A stretch of DNA of 64,000 nucleotides from Primulina eburnea. Its lineage: Eukaryota > Streptophyta > Magnoliopsida > Lamiales > Gesneriaceae. The position numbers and the translations under genes are program-made. Shown piece by piece: positions 44,979 through 57,739 of the stretch. The notes under the pieces were generated by a model. It was not told where the DNA came from. It saw nothing but the letters and a program-made list of their open reading frames with translations, and made no database searches. Positions within the stretch are counted from its first letter, which is position 1. Each line of letters opens with the position of its first letter. Location: positions 11,242,261 to 11,306,260 of the forward strand of contig NC_133114.1 of NCBI RefSeq assembly GCF_022965805.1, given 5' to 3'.

Positions 44979-47586
44979 AATAGCATAAGTGCTCAATAAA
45001 GCTTCTCCTATACTGCCAATTCCCGTACTGAGGAATTTGATAAGCTTGAGAAATGGCGAACCATGATCTACAAGCTCAGAGCTATATGTTGTCTTCTATG
45101 TCAACTGAATTACAAAGGCGGTTTGAGGAAGTTCTAAATCTGTTGACATTTACGAACACCAGCAAGAGTTGTATGTTGAACAAACACATCCACTAAGCCA
45201 TGCTACTGTCAAGGAGCTCATGAGGTCACGCTTGCGAGAAGAGCCTCAGTCCATTAGCATGATGTGAGGATGATTGGGCTCATCAAGAAACTAGTGGGTC
45301 TAGACCTTGTTATTCCAAAAGAGTTATCTTTTTCAGACATTCTACTGATGCCGTTTGGTAGGTTTGTGGTAAACTTCAATATGAACAAACTGGAGGCCAG
45401 CCTTGAAGAGTTGGTCAACATGTTTACTAGTTATGAAGCAATCATCAAAAAAGAAAAATTTATTTTTCTAGTGAGCTCCTCGTTTGGTACAAAGAAAAGC
45501 TCAAAAGGGAAGGGGAAGAAATATTTTGCTCCTTCAAAGAAAAACAAACCAAGTAAGAAGTAAGATCCAACACTTTTAAAGGGCTCATAAAGGCCAATAA
45601 GGTAGAATGGGTTTGCTTCCATTGCAAAAAACTTGGACATTGGAAGCACAATTGCAATGAATTTCTAACACATAAAAATTCTGGCAAGAATATGTTTTAT
45701 TTTGAATTAAATATCTCAATTAATTCAACTTCTTAGATATTAGATACTTGATTTGGATCTCATCTATGCAACAATTTTCAGGCGATGACAAGAATTAGAA
45801 GGCTAATGGATGGTGAGACCTTCCTAAAGATGGATAATGGACCAAGAGTTGCTGCAAATGTCATAAGAGACATTTACTTAATATTAGATAATAATTTTAA
45901 GTTGTTTTCTAGAGATGTTTATATAATCCAAACTTGGTTAAAAACATTATTTTCATTTTTATACTTTATAACGATGGATTTTCTTGTTTATTTGCCAAAT
46001 ATGTTTGTAATATTTACAAAAATGAATGTTTAATTGAAACAGACGAATTACAAAATGATATATATAACTTAAAAATAAAAGTTATTCCCACAAACCATGT
46101 CCAAGTAAACATGATATAAACAACAAACAAAATAAAATAAGATAGTCTAAATCAAGCACACATGTGGCATGCTATGTCATGACATATTTGCCAAAGAATG
46201 ATGCACAAGCTAGTGGCAGAGAGTATGTTTGACATGTCAGAAATTAACTCTTTCGAAGCATGCTAGTCGTGTCTGAAAAGAAAGTTGACCAAAGCCCTTT
46301 TCATAGGGAAATAGAACGTGCGCATGATCTATTAGATTTTCTCCATATAGATATATGTAGTCCTGCTAAATGTTAGCATGAGATATGAAAAATGATACTT
46401 CATTACCTTTACTGATTACTTCTCGAGGTATGAATATGTGTATTTAATGAAATAAAAGTCTGGAGCATTTGAAAGGTTCAAATATTTCAGAGCTGAATTA
46501 GAGAAACAATTGACAAAGAGTATTAAAAACACTTCTATCTGATCGAGGTGGAGAATACTTAAGTACTGAGTTTCAAAACTACCTTAAGCAGAATGAGATT
46601 CTCTCATAGTAGACACCCCCTGCCATACCCTAGTTGAATGGTGTGTCAGAACGTCATAATCTCACATGATGAACATGGTTCGATCTATCATGGGATTCAC
46701 TAAATTGTCGTCATCTTTTTGGGGATTTGCACTCGAGGCTGCGGCAATGTTGTTAAACCAAGTCCATAAAAAAGTAGTGGATAAAACACCAAATGAGATA
46801 TGAATGGAGAAGTCACCCAAATATTCTTTCTTTAGAATATGAGGATGCCCTACTTATGTGAAGCAGACAATGAGAGACAAATTAGATCGTAGAGCTAATT
46901 TGTGATACTTTGTGAGATATACAAAGAATTATGCTAGATATTATTTCTATTATCCCAGTAAAACAAAAGTGTTGTTTCAAGGAATGTCACTTTATTAAAG
47001 AAGAAGTTTCTACTAGATAGAAAATGTAAGATGATAAAACTCGAATAGATTCAGGAACCACCCATTTCTAAAATGGTAGAACCCACACCCCAACAGCTAG
47101 TTGAAGAAACACAAGCTCGAGGAGATCTGAAAAGGTCTCCAGGCCACATAAGAGGATGAGCCTGCTTCTTGAAAAGGGTCAATATGAGCTCATTCCTGGA
47201 TATGATCCAAGAAACTTTGAAGAAGCATTGTCTGATGCCGATTCATCTAAATGGCTTGAATTCATGAAATCCGAGATGGACTCCAGGTATTCAAACCATG
47301 TATGGTCCTTAATAGATCCACCCGAGGTAATTGTTCTCATAGAAAGCAAATAAATTTACAAAAGAAAAATTGATGTGGATGTGAAGGTAATGACCTTCAA
47401 AGCAAGATTGGTAGCAAAAGGATATACTAAAAGGAAATGTATTGATTATGATGAAACATTTTATCTAGTCGCAATGTTAAAGCCCATTAGGATATTGCCA
47501 GTCATAACAGCATTGTATGACGATGAAATTTGACAGATTGATGTGAAAACAATGTTCCTTAATGGTGACATTAATGAAGATATCTA
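44979..47586 (+). pseudogene. Relic F: old copia gag-pol, first part
   Basis: Homologous to the gag-pol of element B but full of stops and indels. Gag pieces: QSYMLSSMSTELQRRFEEV (about 45080), NFNMNKLEASLEELVNM (about 45375), zinc knuckle CFHCKKLGHWKHNC (about 45610-45650). Protease: LDT.FGSHLCNN (45735). Then RLMDGETFLKMDNGPRVAAN, integrase pieces (46150-46900) and the start of RT with EEALSDADSSKWLE (47220) and KTMFLNGDI (47550). It begins at the 3' LTR end of H, which broke its gag, and stops at the G insertion. The rest lies at 56574-57739. It is the oldest layer in this part of the window. Confidence 0.85.
47582..47586. repeat. Target-site duplication of element G, left copy (atcta)
   Basis: atcta also follows the right LTR at 56569-56573; the RT frame of relic F reads across the two copies. 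Confidence 0.88.
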
Positions 47587-49633
47587 TGAAATTGGATCGA
47601 TTAAGGTGCCCAAATGCGCAACGGAAGTTTCAAAATTTGTTTTTCAAGGCAAAAATCAAGCACCTCATGTACTAGTGTGTAGCAAATACAATAAAATACA
47701 AAATGTCAAACATAGGGTGTTTTAAGAAAATTTTATCTATCAATCACAAAGGATTGATGATGGCTCCAACTAAGGTGTAAACACCTTAGCTCTTGAATGG
47801 ATGACAATCTACAAACCTCATTTCTTCAAAATTAGGCCCACCACCAACTAGCTAGAACCCCTCTTATTTTGCACTAGAAAAATAAGAGGATTTTTCTTTT
47901 GAGAAGTATATTCTTTCCTCAACAATTGAAGAAGAAAATTGAGAGAAACATGAGACTAAAATTTCGGCCAAGTGAATTTGGAGTGAAGTGAGGATGATTT
48001 GTCTTGGTTGTGCAAAAAGAAAAAGAAAAATGTTGCATGTGCATACCATTCCATTAACTCAAAAGGTGCCTCCAACCCTTCACCTCCCAAGCATGCAATT
48101 CTATTTGGGCTTGTAACAATTACAAGGCCCGTAGAATTTTATTTAAATGTCTCAAACACATTTGAGTCTATTTAAACTTTATTTATTTTACTCAAGCCTA
48201 CTAGTTTAATAATTATTTCTAATTGGGCTCTACAAGGCCCAATATTGTTTAATTAATTCAACAATTGAATTAATTTAATTATTTGGAGTCTACTAGGCCC
48301 ACTATTGTTTAATTAATTCAACACTTGAATCATTTAATTTAGTCCACAATAATGTTTATGAAAATCACAATTTTCAAATACATTATTTTTTTAGCCAACT
48401 TTTAATTTATGAACACTTCCACAAATTAAAAGTTACATTTCCCTCATAGAAGTCATACTTCTATTTTTCCTTACGCTTATAAACTCATTTATAAGCCGTT
48501 CAACACATTGAACTATTTTACTTCTCAACGGGATCTAGAAAGATAGTACTTGTGTGGCCCTCAATGGTTCATTGATACAACTAGCCGTGGGTTCACATCT
48601 CTATGTGATTCGGGACTAAACATGTCCTTATATGAGCATACCTTAATTGCTCCATTCTTACTTATCAACTCCTTGGTAATAAGAACGTCAGAACTCAAGT
48701 CTGATAATACCCAACCAATCATGTTAAACGCCTAGCAGCATCGCTTACATGATTCCCTAGGTATCAAATGATAGTGCCTGCAAGAACCATTCAATTATGG
48801 TTAGCGTACAGTACGGTCCTTCAACTCATATATCCCGACCGATTCGACAACCATTGGTATATCGAGAGTTGTCAATGAATCGATACTATGTGTCATGTCG
48901 TAGTTGCATCGATGGTGTAATCTATGAAACTCCTTTCATAATTACCACACTATAATCTGATCAGAGATTTCAAACTACATACACATGAGATCACATAGGA
49001 TATCCATACCCGAAGCTAAGCGGTGAATCCCTGACTACAATGCATCGACTCTTATATGTTTCGATAAAACGCCCAACCTTGCCACCTGATGACCCCATGA
49101 GAGTCGGTAAACAAGTCAAAGTGCAATGCTAGCATATAGAGTCTCAATGTTGTCCCGGATCATAAGGATTAATGGTGTACAACCATAAACTAGGATGTTT
49201 CCACTCGATAAGTGAGAACCACTTGCAAAGTCCTTTATGGAGGGTTGTTCAGTTCACTCTACAAGGAGCACCTATCTGCATGTTCGGACATCACAATGTC
49301 CCCTACCAATGAAACATGGTACTCACATCGCAGATACTAGTCTCGAACTCGAGCGATCTATATCCTTCTTAGCGGTGGCTGAATCGACTAGGAACTGTTT
49401 AGAATATATAGTATTGCAAATATGAGTTTCATGATACTCATCATATGAGCATCTCATATTCTTTCTACTATTTGTATATTCAAGGACTTTATCTATGCAA
49501 CTAGCATGTGTATACAGATAAAGATGTGCCAAAACAATAATTTCAAATATTATTAAAATAAAGACTGTTTATACATAGAGTTTCATTGTGAACACTCGGC
49601 CAACACTTGGCTCGACGTGCACATACTCTAACA
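47587..49633 (-). repeat. 3' LTR of element G (2047 bp)
   Basis: Begins tgaaattggatcgatt (a degraded form of the B end) and ends catactctaaca in plus-strand reading. It corresponds to the whole B LTR in reverse. Small ORFs (47864-48049, 48550-48735, 49237-49425, 49323-49532) are LTR sequence without recognised products. Confidence 0.9.
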
Positions 49634-49644
49634 ATCTCCCACTT
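49634..49644 (-). other. Polypurine tract of element G
   Basis: On the minus strand aagtgggagat lies next to the 3' LTR. This is the tract that element B has lost. Confidence 0.85.
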
Positions 49645-52322
49645 GCACTAGAGCCAACTACCCATATGGTTCAAACCCATCGATTTGCGATGCTTCTCGA
49701 ATAATGGTCTAGGTAAAGGCTTAGTTAGTCGATCAGCAACATTATCCGCGGAGCCGACTTTTATCAATCGAGACATCTCCTCTTTACACAATCTCTCGGA
49801 GGATGTGGTACTTTCTCAATACATGTTTGGACTTCTAATGAGACCTTGGCTTCTTTGCTTGAGCAATGGCTCCCGTGTTGTCACAAAACACCGGGACTAT
49901 GAGCAACTCCATTAGGAATTACACCCAACTCTTGGACGAAATTCCTTATCCAACTGCCTCCTTCGCTGCAGCTGATGCAACAACTTTATTCTGCCTCAGT
50001 GGTGGAATCCACAAGAGACAGCAGCACAATTGAGCATGAATATGAATCCAGAGGTTGACTTCGAGTCATCGATATCGCTTTGGAAGCTAGAGTCAGTATA
50101 ACCTTCCAATTTCAGTTCTCCACCCCCCATAGACCAAAAACAACTTATTGGTCCTTCTCAAATACTTGAGGATGTCTTTCACAGCTTTCCAGTGTGGAAG
50201 ACCAGGGTTCGATTGATATCTACTCACTACACTTAGTGCGAAAACCACTGTCAGGACGTGTAGATATCATCTCATACATGAGCAATGCTACCAATCGCAG
50301 ATGCATAAGGAATTCTTAGTAAAATCAAACTCTTTGATTGTACTATCGAATCCAAGGTTCCAACTCCTAGATGCCTGCTTTAGACTATAAATAGATCTTT
50401 GAAGTTTTCATATCATATGCTCACTTCGGACATATGTAAACCCTTCAGGTTGAGAAATGTAAATCTCTTTCTTAATATCCCCATTAAGAAAGGCTGTCTT
50501 AACATCCATCTGCCATATCTCACAGTCATACCATGCAGCTATGGCTAGCAATATCCTTATAGACTTGAACATTGCAACTGGAGAAAAGGTTTTCTCAAAG
50601 TCAACTCCTTGTCTTTGAGTATATCCTTTTGCTACCAATCGCGCCTTCAAGGTCAATACCTTGTTTTCTCTTGTAAATCCATTTACACCCTATGGGAACA
50701 ATTCTCTCAAATGGATCCACGAGATTCCACACTTGGTTCTAATACATGGAATTCATCTCAGATTCCATTGCTTCAAGCCACTTGGATGAATCAGCATCAG
50801 ATAATTGCTTCCTTGAAGGTCCTTCGATCACATCCATGGTTAGGCTCATCATGGACCCTCTACAAGAAGCAGACCATACCTCATAGTTGGTCTCGAGACT
50901 CTCTCAGATCTTCTAGGAGCTTGTATCTCCTCTCTTGGCTCTTCGGATGTGATATCTATAATTGTGGGTGTCTCTCGAACCTCTTCGAGTTCTATCATCT
51001 CCCCTTTTCTAGTCCAATAGAAATTTCATTTTCCAAAAATGTTGCATTCCTAGAAACAAACACCTTTGTTTCTTGGGATGATAGAAGTAATATCCAACAG
51101 AATTCCTTGGATATCCCACAAAGTAACATAAAATGGATCGACTATCCAATTTATCTCCCACTACCTGCTTCACATAAGCAGGACACCCCCATATTCTAAG
51201 ATAAGAATATTTGGGAGGCTTACTCATCCATATCTCATATGGTGTCTTATCAACTGCCTTTGAATGTATATTGTTCAACAACAGTGCCGCTGTCTCAAGC
51301 GCATATCCCCAAAAGGATGGCGGCAACTCCATGAACCCCATCATAGACCGAACCATGTCCATCAAAGTCCGGTTACGACTGCTCCGAAATACCATTTAAC
51401 TGTGGTGTAGCATGCGGAGTCCACTGCGAGAGAATCTCATTCTCCCTAAGATACTCTTGGAACTCGGCACTCAAGTACTCACCACCTCGATCCGATCGAA
51501 GTGTCTTGATGCCTCGTCCCAACTGTTTCTCTACTTCACTTCTGAATTCTTTGAACCTTTCAAAGGCTTCAGACTTGTATTTCATCAAATACACATACCC
51601 ATACCTCGAAAAGTCATCGGTAAAGGTGATGAGTAGGCATGTACATGCTTAGTGGTGATGCTAAGCGGACCGCACACATCGTTATGGATCAAATCCAATA
51701 ATCCTTTGGCTCGCTCCACATGGCCCTTAGAGGAACTTTTGGTCATCTTTCGTTTTAGACAGGTCGTGAGAGCATTAATATCAGACATATCAAACATGCC
51801 CACTCCCACTAGCTTGTTCATCCTTCTTAGGGAAATATGTCCTAATCGAGCATGCCACAATTGTGTCGAATTTAGAGTATCTTGTTTTCACTTGTTTGTT
51901 GGTGTTATTGCTTGGACATTGTTTAGTGGAATATCTTTCAATTTTAAGGTGTAGAGATCGTTTTCAAGTTTTCCAGTATCAATTAAACATTCGTTCTTGT
52001 AAATCTTGCAAACACCTTTGCTAAATAAACAAGAAAATCCATCTTTATCAAACATAGAAATGGAAATAATGTTTTTAACCAAATCTGGTACAAACAAAAC
52101 ATCTCTCGAAATCAACTTAAAATCATTGTTCAACAATAAGTAAACATCTCCTATGGTCTTGGCAGCAACTCTTGCTCTATTGCCCATCCTCAAGAAGGTC
52201 TCACATTCCTTAAGCCTTCTACTTCTTCCCATCACCTGCAAATCATTACAGAGATGTGAGCCACAGCCGGTATCCAATACCCAACAAGCAGAGTTAATTG
52301 AAATGTTTACTTCAATGTACAC
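49645..52322 (-). pseudogene. pol: Pol of element G (protease, integrase, RT, RNase H), broken
   Basis: Minus-strand fragments match B pol. Protease: LDTGCGSHLCND (about 52250). Integrase finger: HARLGHISLRRMNKL (51800-51860). Integrase core and tail are in 51009-51595, with RSDRGGEYLS, SFWGYALETAALLLNN and PYEIWMSKPPKYSYLRIW. The RT start is at 50408-50656, with [20 protein letters not shown] and [14 protein letters not shown], where B has its frameshift. At about 50311 the sequence jumps from KEFDFTKN-equivalent to the region after YVDD. RNase H remains (49900-50310) are out of frame. Many frameshifts and stops; no activity expected. Confidence 0.88.
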
Positions 52323-53176
52323 ATACTGTTTCCAGAACTCTTCTGGGCAAGATATTCCTTGCAGTTACGCCTTCAATGTCCAGGCTTCTTGCAAGTGATG
52401 ACAGGTGTCAACAATCTTGTCAGCCTTCACTGGTGTGGCTGCCACAGCGCGACTCGAAGTCTGCCTCTTCAAGGGCATGTTCTTCTTGGGTCGTTAGAAA
52501 GAATGCTTCTTTCCCTTCCCACGTGGATCAATCTTCGTGCCAAATGAAGAACCCACATAAAGAAACGGCTTCTCTTTCTTGATGGTGTACTCAAAGGTCA
52601 CAAGCATGTTCACCAACTCCTCAAGGGTCGGCTCCATCTTGTTCATGTTGTATTTCACCACAAAAGGATCAAATGAGCTCGGGAGCGACAAAAGCAACAC
52701 GTCGGTGGTCAATTCCGAAGGCAACATCAGATCATGCCAACGAGCTTTTCCACGAGCCCAATCAACTTTAGGCCATGCTCATGGACTGAGGCCCCATCTC
52801 GCATGCGCAAAGTGATCAGCTCCTTGACGGTAGCATGCCTAAGAGGACGTGTTTGCTCTCCAAAGAGCTCCTTGAGATGCAAATGAATGTCAGCAGCACT
52901 CTTTGCATCCTCAAAAAGCCTCTGCAGCTCATCATTCATAGAAGCCTGTATATAACACTTGGCTTTCAAGTCATGGTCACACCAATCCTTGTAAGTCTAC
53001 AATTCCTCAGGAGTGCAGCTAGTCGGAGCCTCAACAGGGGGCGACTCAGTCATTGTATATGCTATCCTTTCCAAATTCAAGACGATCTTTAGGTTTATTA
53101 GCCAGGTGAGGTAATTAGGTCTGGTTAATATGTGTTTTTTGAGTATTGCAGATAGCGGATTGAGAATCGAAGACAT
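52323..53176 (-). pseudogene. gag: Gag of element G, broken
   Basis: ATG at 53176 (MSSILNPLSAILKKHIL), matching the gag start of B. The frame stops after TSCTPEEL at about 52997, resumes as KCYIQASMNDELQRLFEDAK, and shifts again near 52727. The knuckle region near 52400 has an extra T, so C-H-Y-C is lost. At the gag-pol join G has CAG (AQKSSGN), showing that the TAG of element B is secondary. Confidence 0.85.
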
Positions 53177-54908
53177 TGTCAAAAATTGTACTGAAAAGTA
53201 AAACAGATAAATGTTAATGACTATTTTAAAATATTTAGTAAGGTATAAAGTATGGACTTTTACTTTATAAATTTTCGCTCCCACTGTTTTATCATTTTTC
53301 ACTGCCCTCTAGTGAAAACGGGAAACTCTTTTCCTCAGTAGGTACGCCAGGTCCAATTAGCGAATTATGATCCCGAATAATATCAGCCAATCATAATTCC
53401 TAAAAGGTAGTTTCCAATTGTATCACCATGCAACACTTTACATAAATTTTTGTCTCACGTTTGATTAGAACCCAATAATATGACGTTGTTCATCTTTATG
53501 TGTCAAGCCTTACCAATCGATGTTGAACCTTAATGGACGGTCGCCATGAGTTCCCTCAATAATATGAGCCAAAATCATGGGAGTTCCACGTAGTTCACAT
53601 CACCATGTCAATGGATGTCACAGCTTTCCGGTATCCAGTGCCCCCCCAATAATATGAGTCGAGCCCCGAAACTGGTAGCGTTCATCATGCACCCATTGTC
53701 GATGGAAGGTATGGAAATTATAAACAACTTTATAATTCTCCTTTTCGGACTTGATATTAATTTTGAATCTTATTAAAAATGAGGGTTTTAATTTTGAAAG
53801 GTCTCATCATTAATTTTTATTTAAAAACTCGCCATGTTTGATTGTATGTTTGCCGGATTCATGCAACTTTGTTATTATCATAATAATAACGCACATACTT
53901 ATTATTTATAACATATCATACATATATTATAAACAGTAAACAAAACAAGGATGATCAATCGCCCCAATACTAATGGCTCGTGTGAGCTAAACACGAGCCT
54001 AGGTCCAATCCTAGAGAAATGCATGGGATGCAAATGCAACTATTATAGTAGCCTCTAATATTTACATGTCTTCGATCTTCATAATCATCAAGGCCACCAT
54101 CTTCCAATCTTGATCTTCCACTATACTAATATTTACAATTAAATATCTATGGCAAATAGGGATACATCTCATGGGGTGGGAACGAGCCATAAACCAAGAC
54201 CACTTTATAAATTGATAATTATTACAATCATTCAACACAAAATATCCTGGCATACACCTAGCAAATTGGGCTTGGGCTTTTGATTATCCTTCATGCATAA
54301 TATCACATATCATACACCATCAATTAATTATCACAATAATTAATCAATCCATTATTATATATCTTGATCCAATCAGTAACCGCCACGATTATAAACTAAA
54401 TTAACAAAGTATACAAACCCCTTTGTCTACTTTCTAATTAATTTATTTATAACAGAATTTCTTGTAAATCAAAATTTACTATAAATAATTAAAGTCAAAC
54501 TTCAATTATTTATTTTATGAGATAATAAGTACAACTTTTGTGGATTTAAACTTAAGTGAACAAAAAATTATTTTTCACCAAAAAACATTTTGGCCCATTT
54601 AAATTCACAAATTGTGTTAGCCATCTAATGGCCCAACAACTTCAAGGCCCGTGACACTTTGATATTCCAAAACACTTTTGGAAACCTTAGTCGTCATCGC
54701 AGTCGTCGGAATCCGGCCAACTTAAAAAAAATTATTGAAAACAAGGGGCTGTTCGGGCAGCCCCTCGGGATGCCCTTGCTGCCCAAAATTGCCCCACGAC
54801 GGCCTTGTTTTTTGTTGCAAAAAATCATCTCATGCGGTTAGAAATCGACCTCAATATAATATTATGTATATGCTACACAAAATAATATCCATAGCTCATG
54901 ATACCACT
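53177..54908 (-). other. 5' leader of element G with primer-binding site
   Basis: The minus strand TGGTATCATGAGC (54894-54906) is the primer site, slightly different from that of B. The rest parallels the B leader and includes a GC-rich hairpin-prone block at 54748-54796. No credible ORF. Confidence 0.75.
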
Positions 54909-56568
54909 TGAAAGGGGATCGATTAAGGTGCCCGAATGCGCAACAGAAGTTTCAAATTTGTTTTTTCAAGGCAAAAATCGAGCACCTCATGTACTAGTGT
55001 GTATCAAATACAATAAAACACAAAATGTCATACATAGGGTGTTTTAAGAAAATTTTACCTATCAATCACAAAGGATTGATGATAGCTCCAACTAAGGTCT
55101 AAACACCTTAGCTCTTGAATGGATAACAATCTACATGCCTCTTTTCTTCAAAATTTGGCCCACCACCAACTAGCTAGAACTCCTCTTATTTTGCACTAGA
55201 AAAATAAGGGGATTTTTCTTTTGAGTAGTATCTTCTTTCCTCAACAATTGAAAAAGAAAATTGAGAGAAAAATGAAACTAAATTTTCGGCCAAGTGAAGT
55301 TGGAGTGAAGTGAGGATGAGTTGTCTTGGTTGTGCAAAATGCAAAAGCAAAAATTTTCTTGTGCATGCCATGCAATTAACTCAAAAGGTGCCTCCAACCC
55401 TTCACCTCCCAAGCATGCAATTCTATTTAAGCCGTTCAGCACATTGAACTATTTTACTTCTCAACGGGATCTAGAAAGCTAGTACTTGTGTGGCCCTCAA
55501 CGGTTCATTGATACAACTAGCCGTGGGTTCACATCTCTATGTGATTCGGGACTAAACATGTCCTTATATGAGCATACCTCAATTGCTTCATTCTTACTTA
55601 TCAACTCCTTGATAATAAGAACATCAGAACTCAAGTCTGATAGTACCCAACCAATCATGTTAAATGCCTAGCAGCATCGCTTACATGATTCCCTAGGTAT
55701 CAAATGATAGTGCCTGCAAGAACCATTCAATTATGGTTAGCGTACAGTATGGTCCCTTCAACTCATATATCCCGACCGATTCGACAACCATTGGTATATC
55801 GAGAGTTGTCAATGAATCGATACTATATGTCATGTCGTAGTTGCATTGATGGTGTAATCTATGAAACTTCTTTCATAATTACCACCATACTCTGATCAGA
55901 GATTTAAAACTACATACACATGAGATCACAAATGATATCCATACGCGAAGGTAAGCGATGAATCCCCGACTACAATGTATCGACTCCTATATGTTTCGAC
56001 AAAACACCCAACCTTGCCACCTGATGACCCCTTGAGAGTCGGTAAACAAGTCAAAGTGCAATGCTAGCATATAGAGTCTCAATGTTGTCCCGGGTCATAA
56101 GGACTAATAATGTACAACCATAAACTAGGATGTTTCCACTCGATAAGTGAGAATTACTTGGAAAGTATTTTATGGAGGGTTGTTCAGTGCACTCTACAAG
56201 GAGCACCTATCTGCATGTTCGGACATCACAATGTCCCCTACCAATGAAACATGGTACTCACATAGCAGATACTAGTCTCGAACTCGAGTGGCCTATATCC
56301 TTCTTAGCGGCGGCTGAATCGACTAGGAACTGTTTAGAATATACAGTATTGCAAATATGAGTTTCACGATACTCATCATATGAGCATCTCATATTCTTTC
56401 TACTATTTGTATATTCAAGGACTTTATCTATGCAACTGGCATGGGTATACAGATAAAGATGTGCCAAAACAATAATTTCAAATATTATTAAAATAAAGAC
56501 TGTTTATACATAGAGTTTCATTGTGAAAACTCAGCCAACACTTGGCTCGATTTGCACCTACTCTAACA
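54909..56568 (-). repeat. 5' LTR of element G, internally deleted (1660 bp)
   Basis: Same ends as the left LTR, but about 387 bp corresponding to roughly 48104-48490 are missing; the join reads attctatttaagccgttcag near 55420-55440. The AT-rich inverted repeats of the family are in the lost part. Confidence 0.88.
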
Positions 56569-56573
56569 ATCTA
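56569..56573. repeat. Target-site duplication of element G, right copy (atcta)
   Basis: Matches 47582-47586. Confidence 0.88.
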
Positions 56574-57739
56574 CATATCTCAATTTGAAGGATTTATATC
56601 TATAGGAAGTGAGCATAAAGTATGAAAACTTCAAAAATCCATCTATGAATTCAAACAGACATCAAGGAGCTGGAATATCATATTTGACTACATCATCAAA
56701 GAGTTTGATTTTGTCAAGAATCTCGAGGAACCGTGTGTATACAAGAAGGTTAGTGGGAGTGTAGTTAAATTCTTAGTACTTTATGTTAATGACATACTAC
56801 TCATTAGGAACGATGTAGAGATGTTGCCGTCAACTAAATTTTGGTTAGCTGATAAATTCTCCATGAAGGATATGAGTGAAGCATCCCATGTATTAGGAAT
56901 ATAGATCTATTGGGATAGACCGAAGAGGATGCTAGGGCTCATCCAATCCACTTATATATTGATATCATACTACGGAGATTCTCTATGGAGGACTACAAGA
57001 GAAGATATCTCCCATTGTGTCATGGTGTGACTCTATCCAAGTCTATATGCCCTAAGACTGATGATGAGATAAAACCATGATCTGCAATCCATATGCGTCT
57101 ACTATAGACAGTATAATGTATATTAGATATCTACTCGACCCGATATTGCATTTGAACTAAGTGTTTCAAGAAGATATCAATCGAATCATGTTCCATTGCA
57201 TTGCAAAGCTGTGAAGGACATTCTTAAGTACTTGAGAAGAACTAAGAATTTGTTTTTGGTTTATGGAAGTGGAGAATTAAAATTGGAAGGCTACACTGAT
57301 TCTAACTTGCAATCAGATGTTTTTTATTTGAAATTAACCTCTGGATATGTATTCAAGCTCGATGATGGTGATTTCTCATGGAAGAATTCCAAGCAAGTAA
57401 ACACAGCGGATTAAACCATAGAAGCCCGAACATATAGCTGAATCGGCTGCAGCAAAGGAGATTGTTTGGTTGAGGAATTTCGTTTAAGATTCGGGTATCA
57501 TTCCTCAAATATTTGATCCATTCCTGATCTAGTTCAATCACACCAGTGCTGTTGAATAGTCAAAAGAACCGATCCCTCATTAGCGATCCAAACATATACT
57601 GAGGAAGTTCCACAAAATCCAGTAGATTGTGGGAAGTGGAGGAATATCAATGGAGAGAGTCGCCTCTGTAGAAAACGTTACTGATCCACTGATGAAGCCT
57701 CTACCTAGACCATTGTTTAAGAAGCATCGTGAAGCAATG
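56574..57739 (+). pseudogene. Relic F: copia RT-RNase H, second part
   Basis: It resumes the RT frame after G: SQFEGFISIGSEH, then KKVSGSVVKFLVLYVNDILL, where the catalytic YVDD reads YVND, a lost aspartate. RNase H pieces follow: YLRRTKNLFLVYGSGELKLE and GYTDSNLQSD in the open frame 57196-57414. Degraded sequence leads to the element end KHREAM at 57739. Stops and small indels throughout. Element D is inserted directly after this point. Confidence 0.85.

Larger units (their letters stand above)
47587..56568 (-). mobile_element. Element G: long-LTR copia, same family as B, inserted in relic F
   Basis: LTRs at 47587-49633 and 54909-56568, with an atcta duplication. On the minus strand: primer site, leader, gag, pol, purine tract. 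Sequence matches B throughout. It is clearly older: in the first ~515 aligned LTR bases I count about 40 differences (7-8%). Gag and pol are broken by frameshifts, and about 365 bp of RT including the YVDD site are deleted. The 5' LTR has lost about 387 bp. Confidence 0.92.

Noticed and set aside
57735..57739. caatg as a proven target-site duplication of element D
   Set aside because: The other end of D is outside the window, so the duplication cannot be confirmed; mentioned only as expected.
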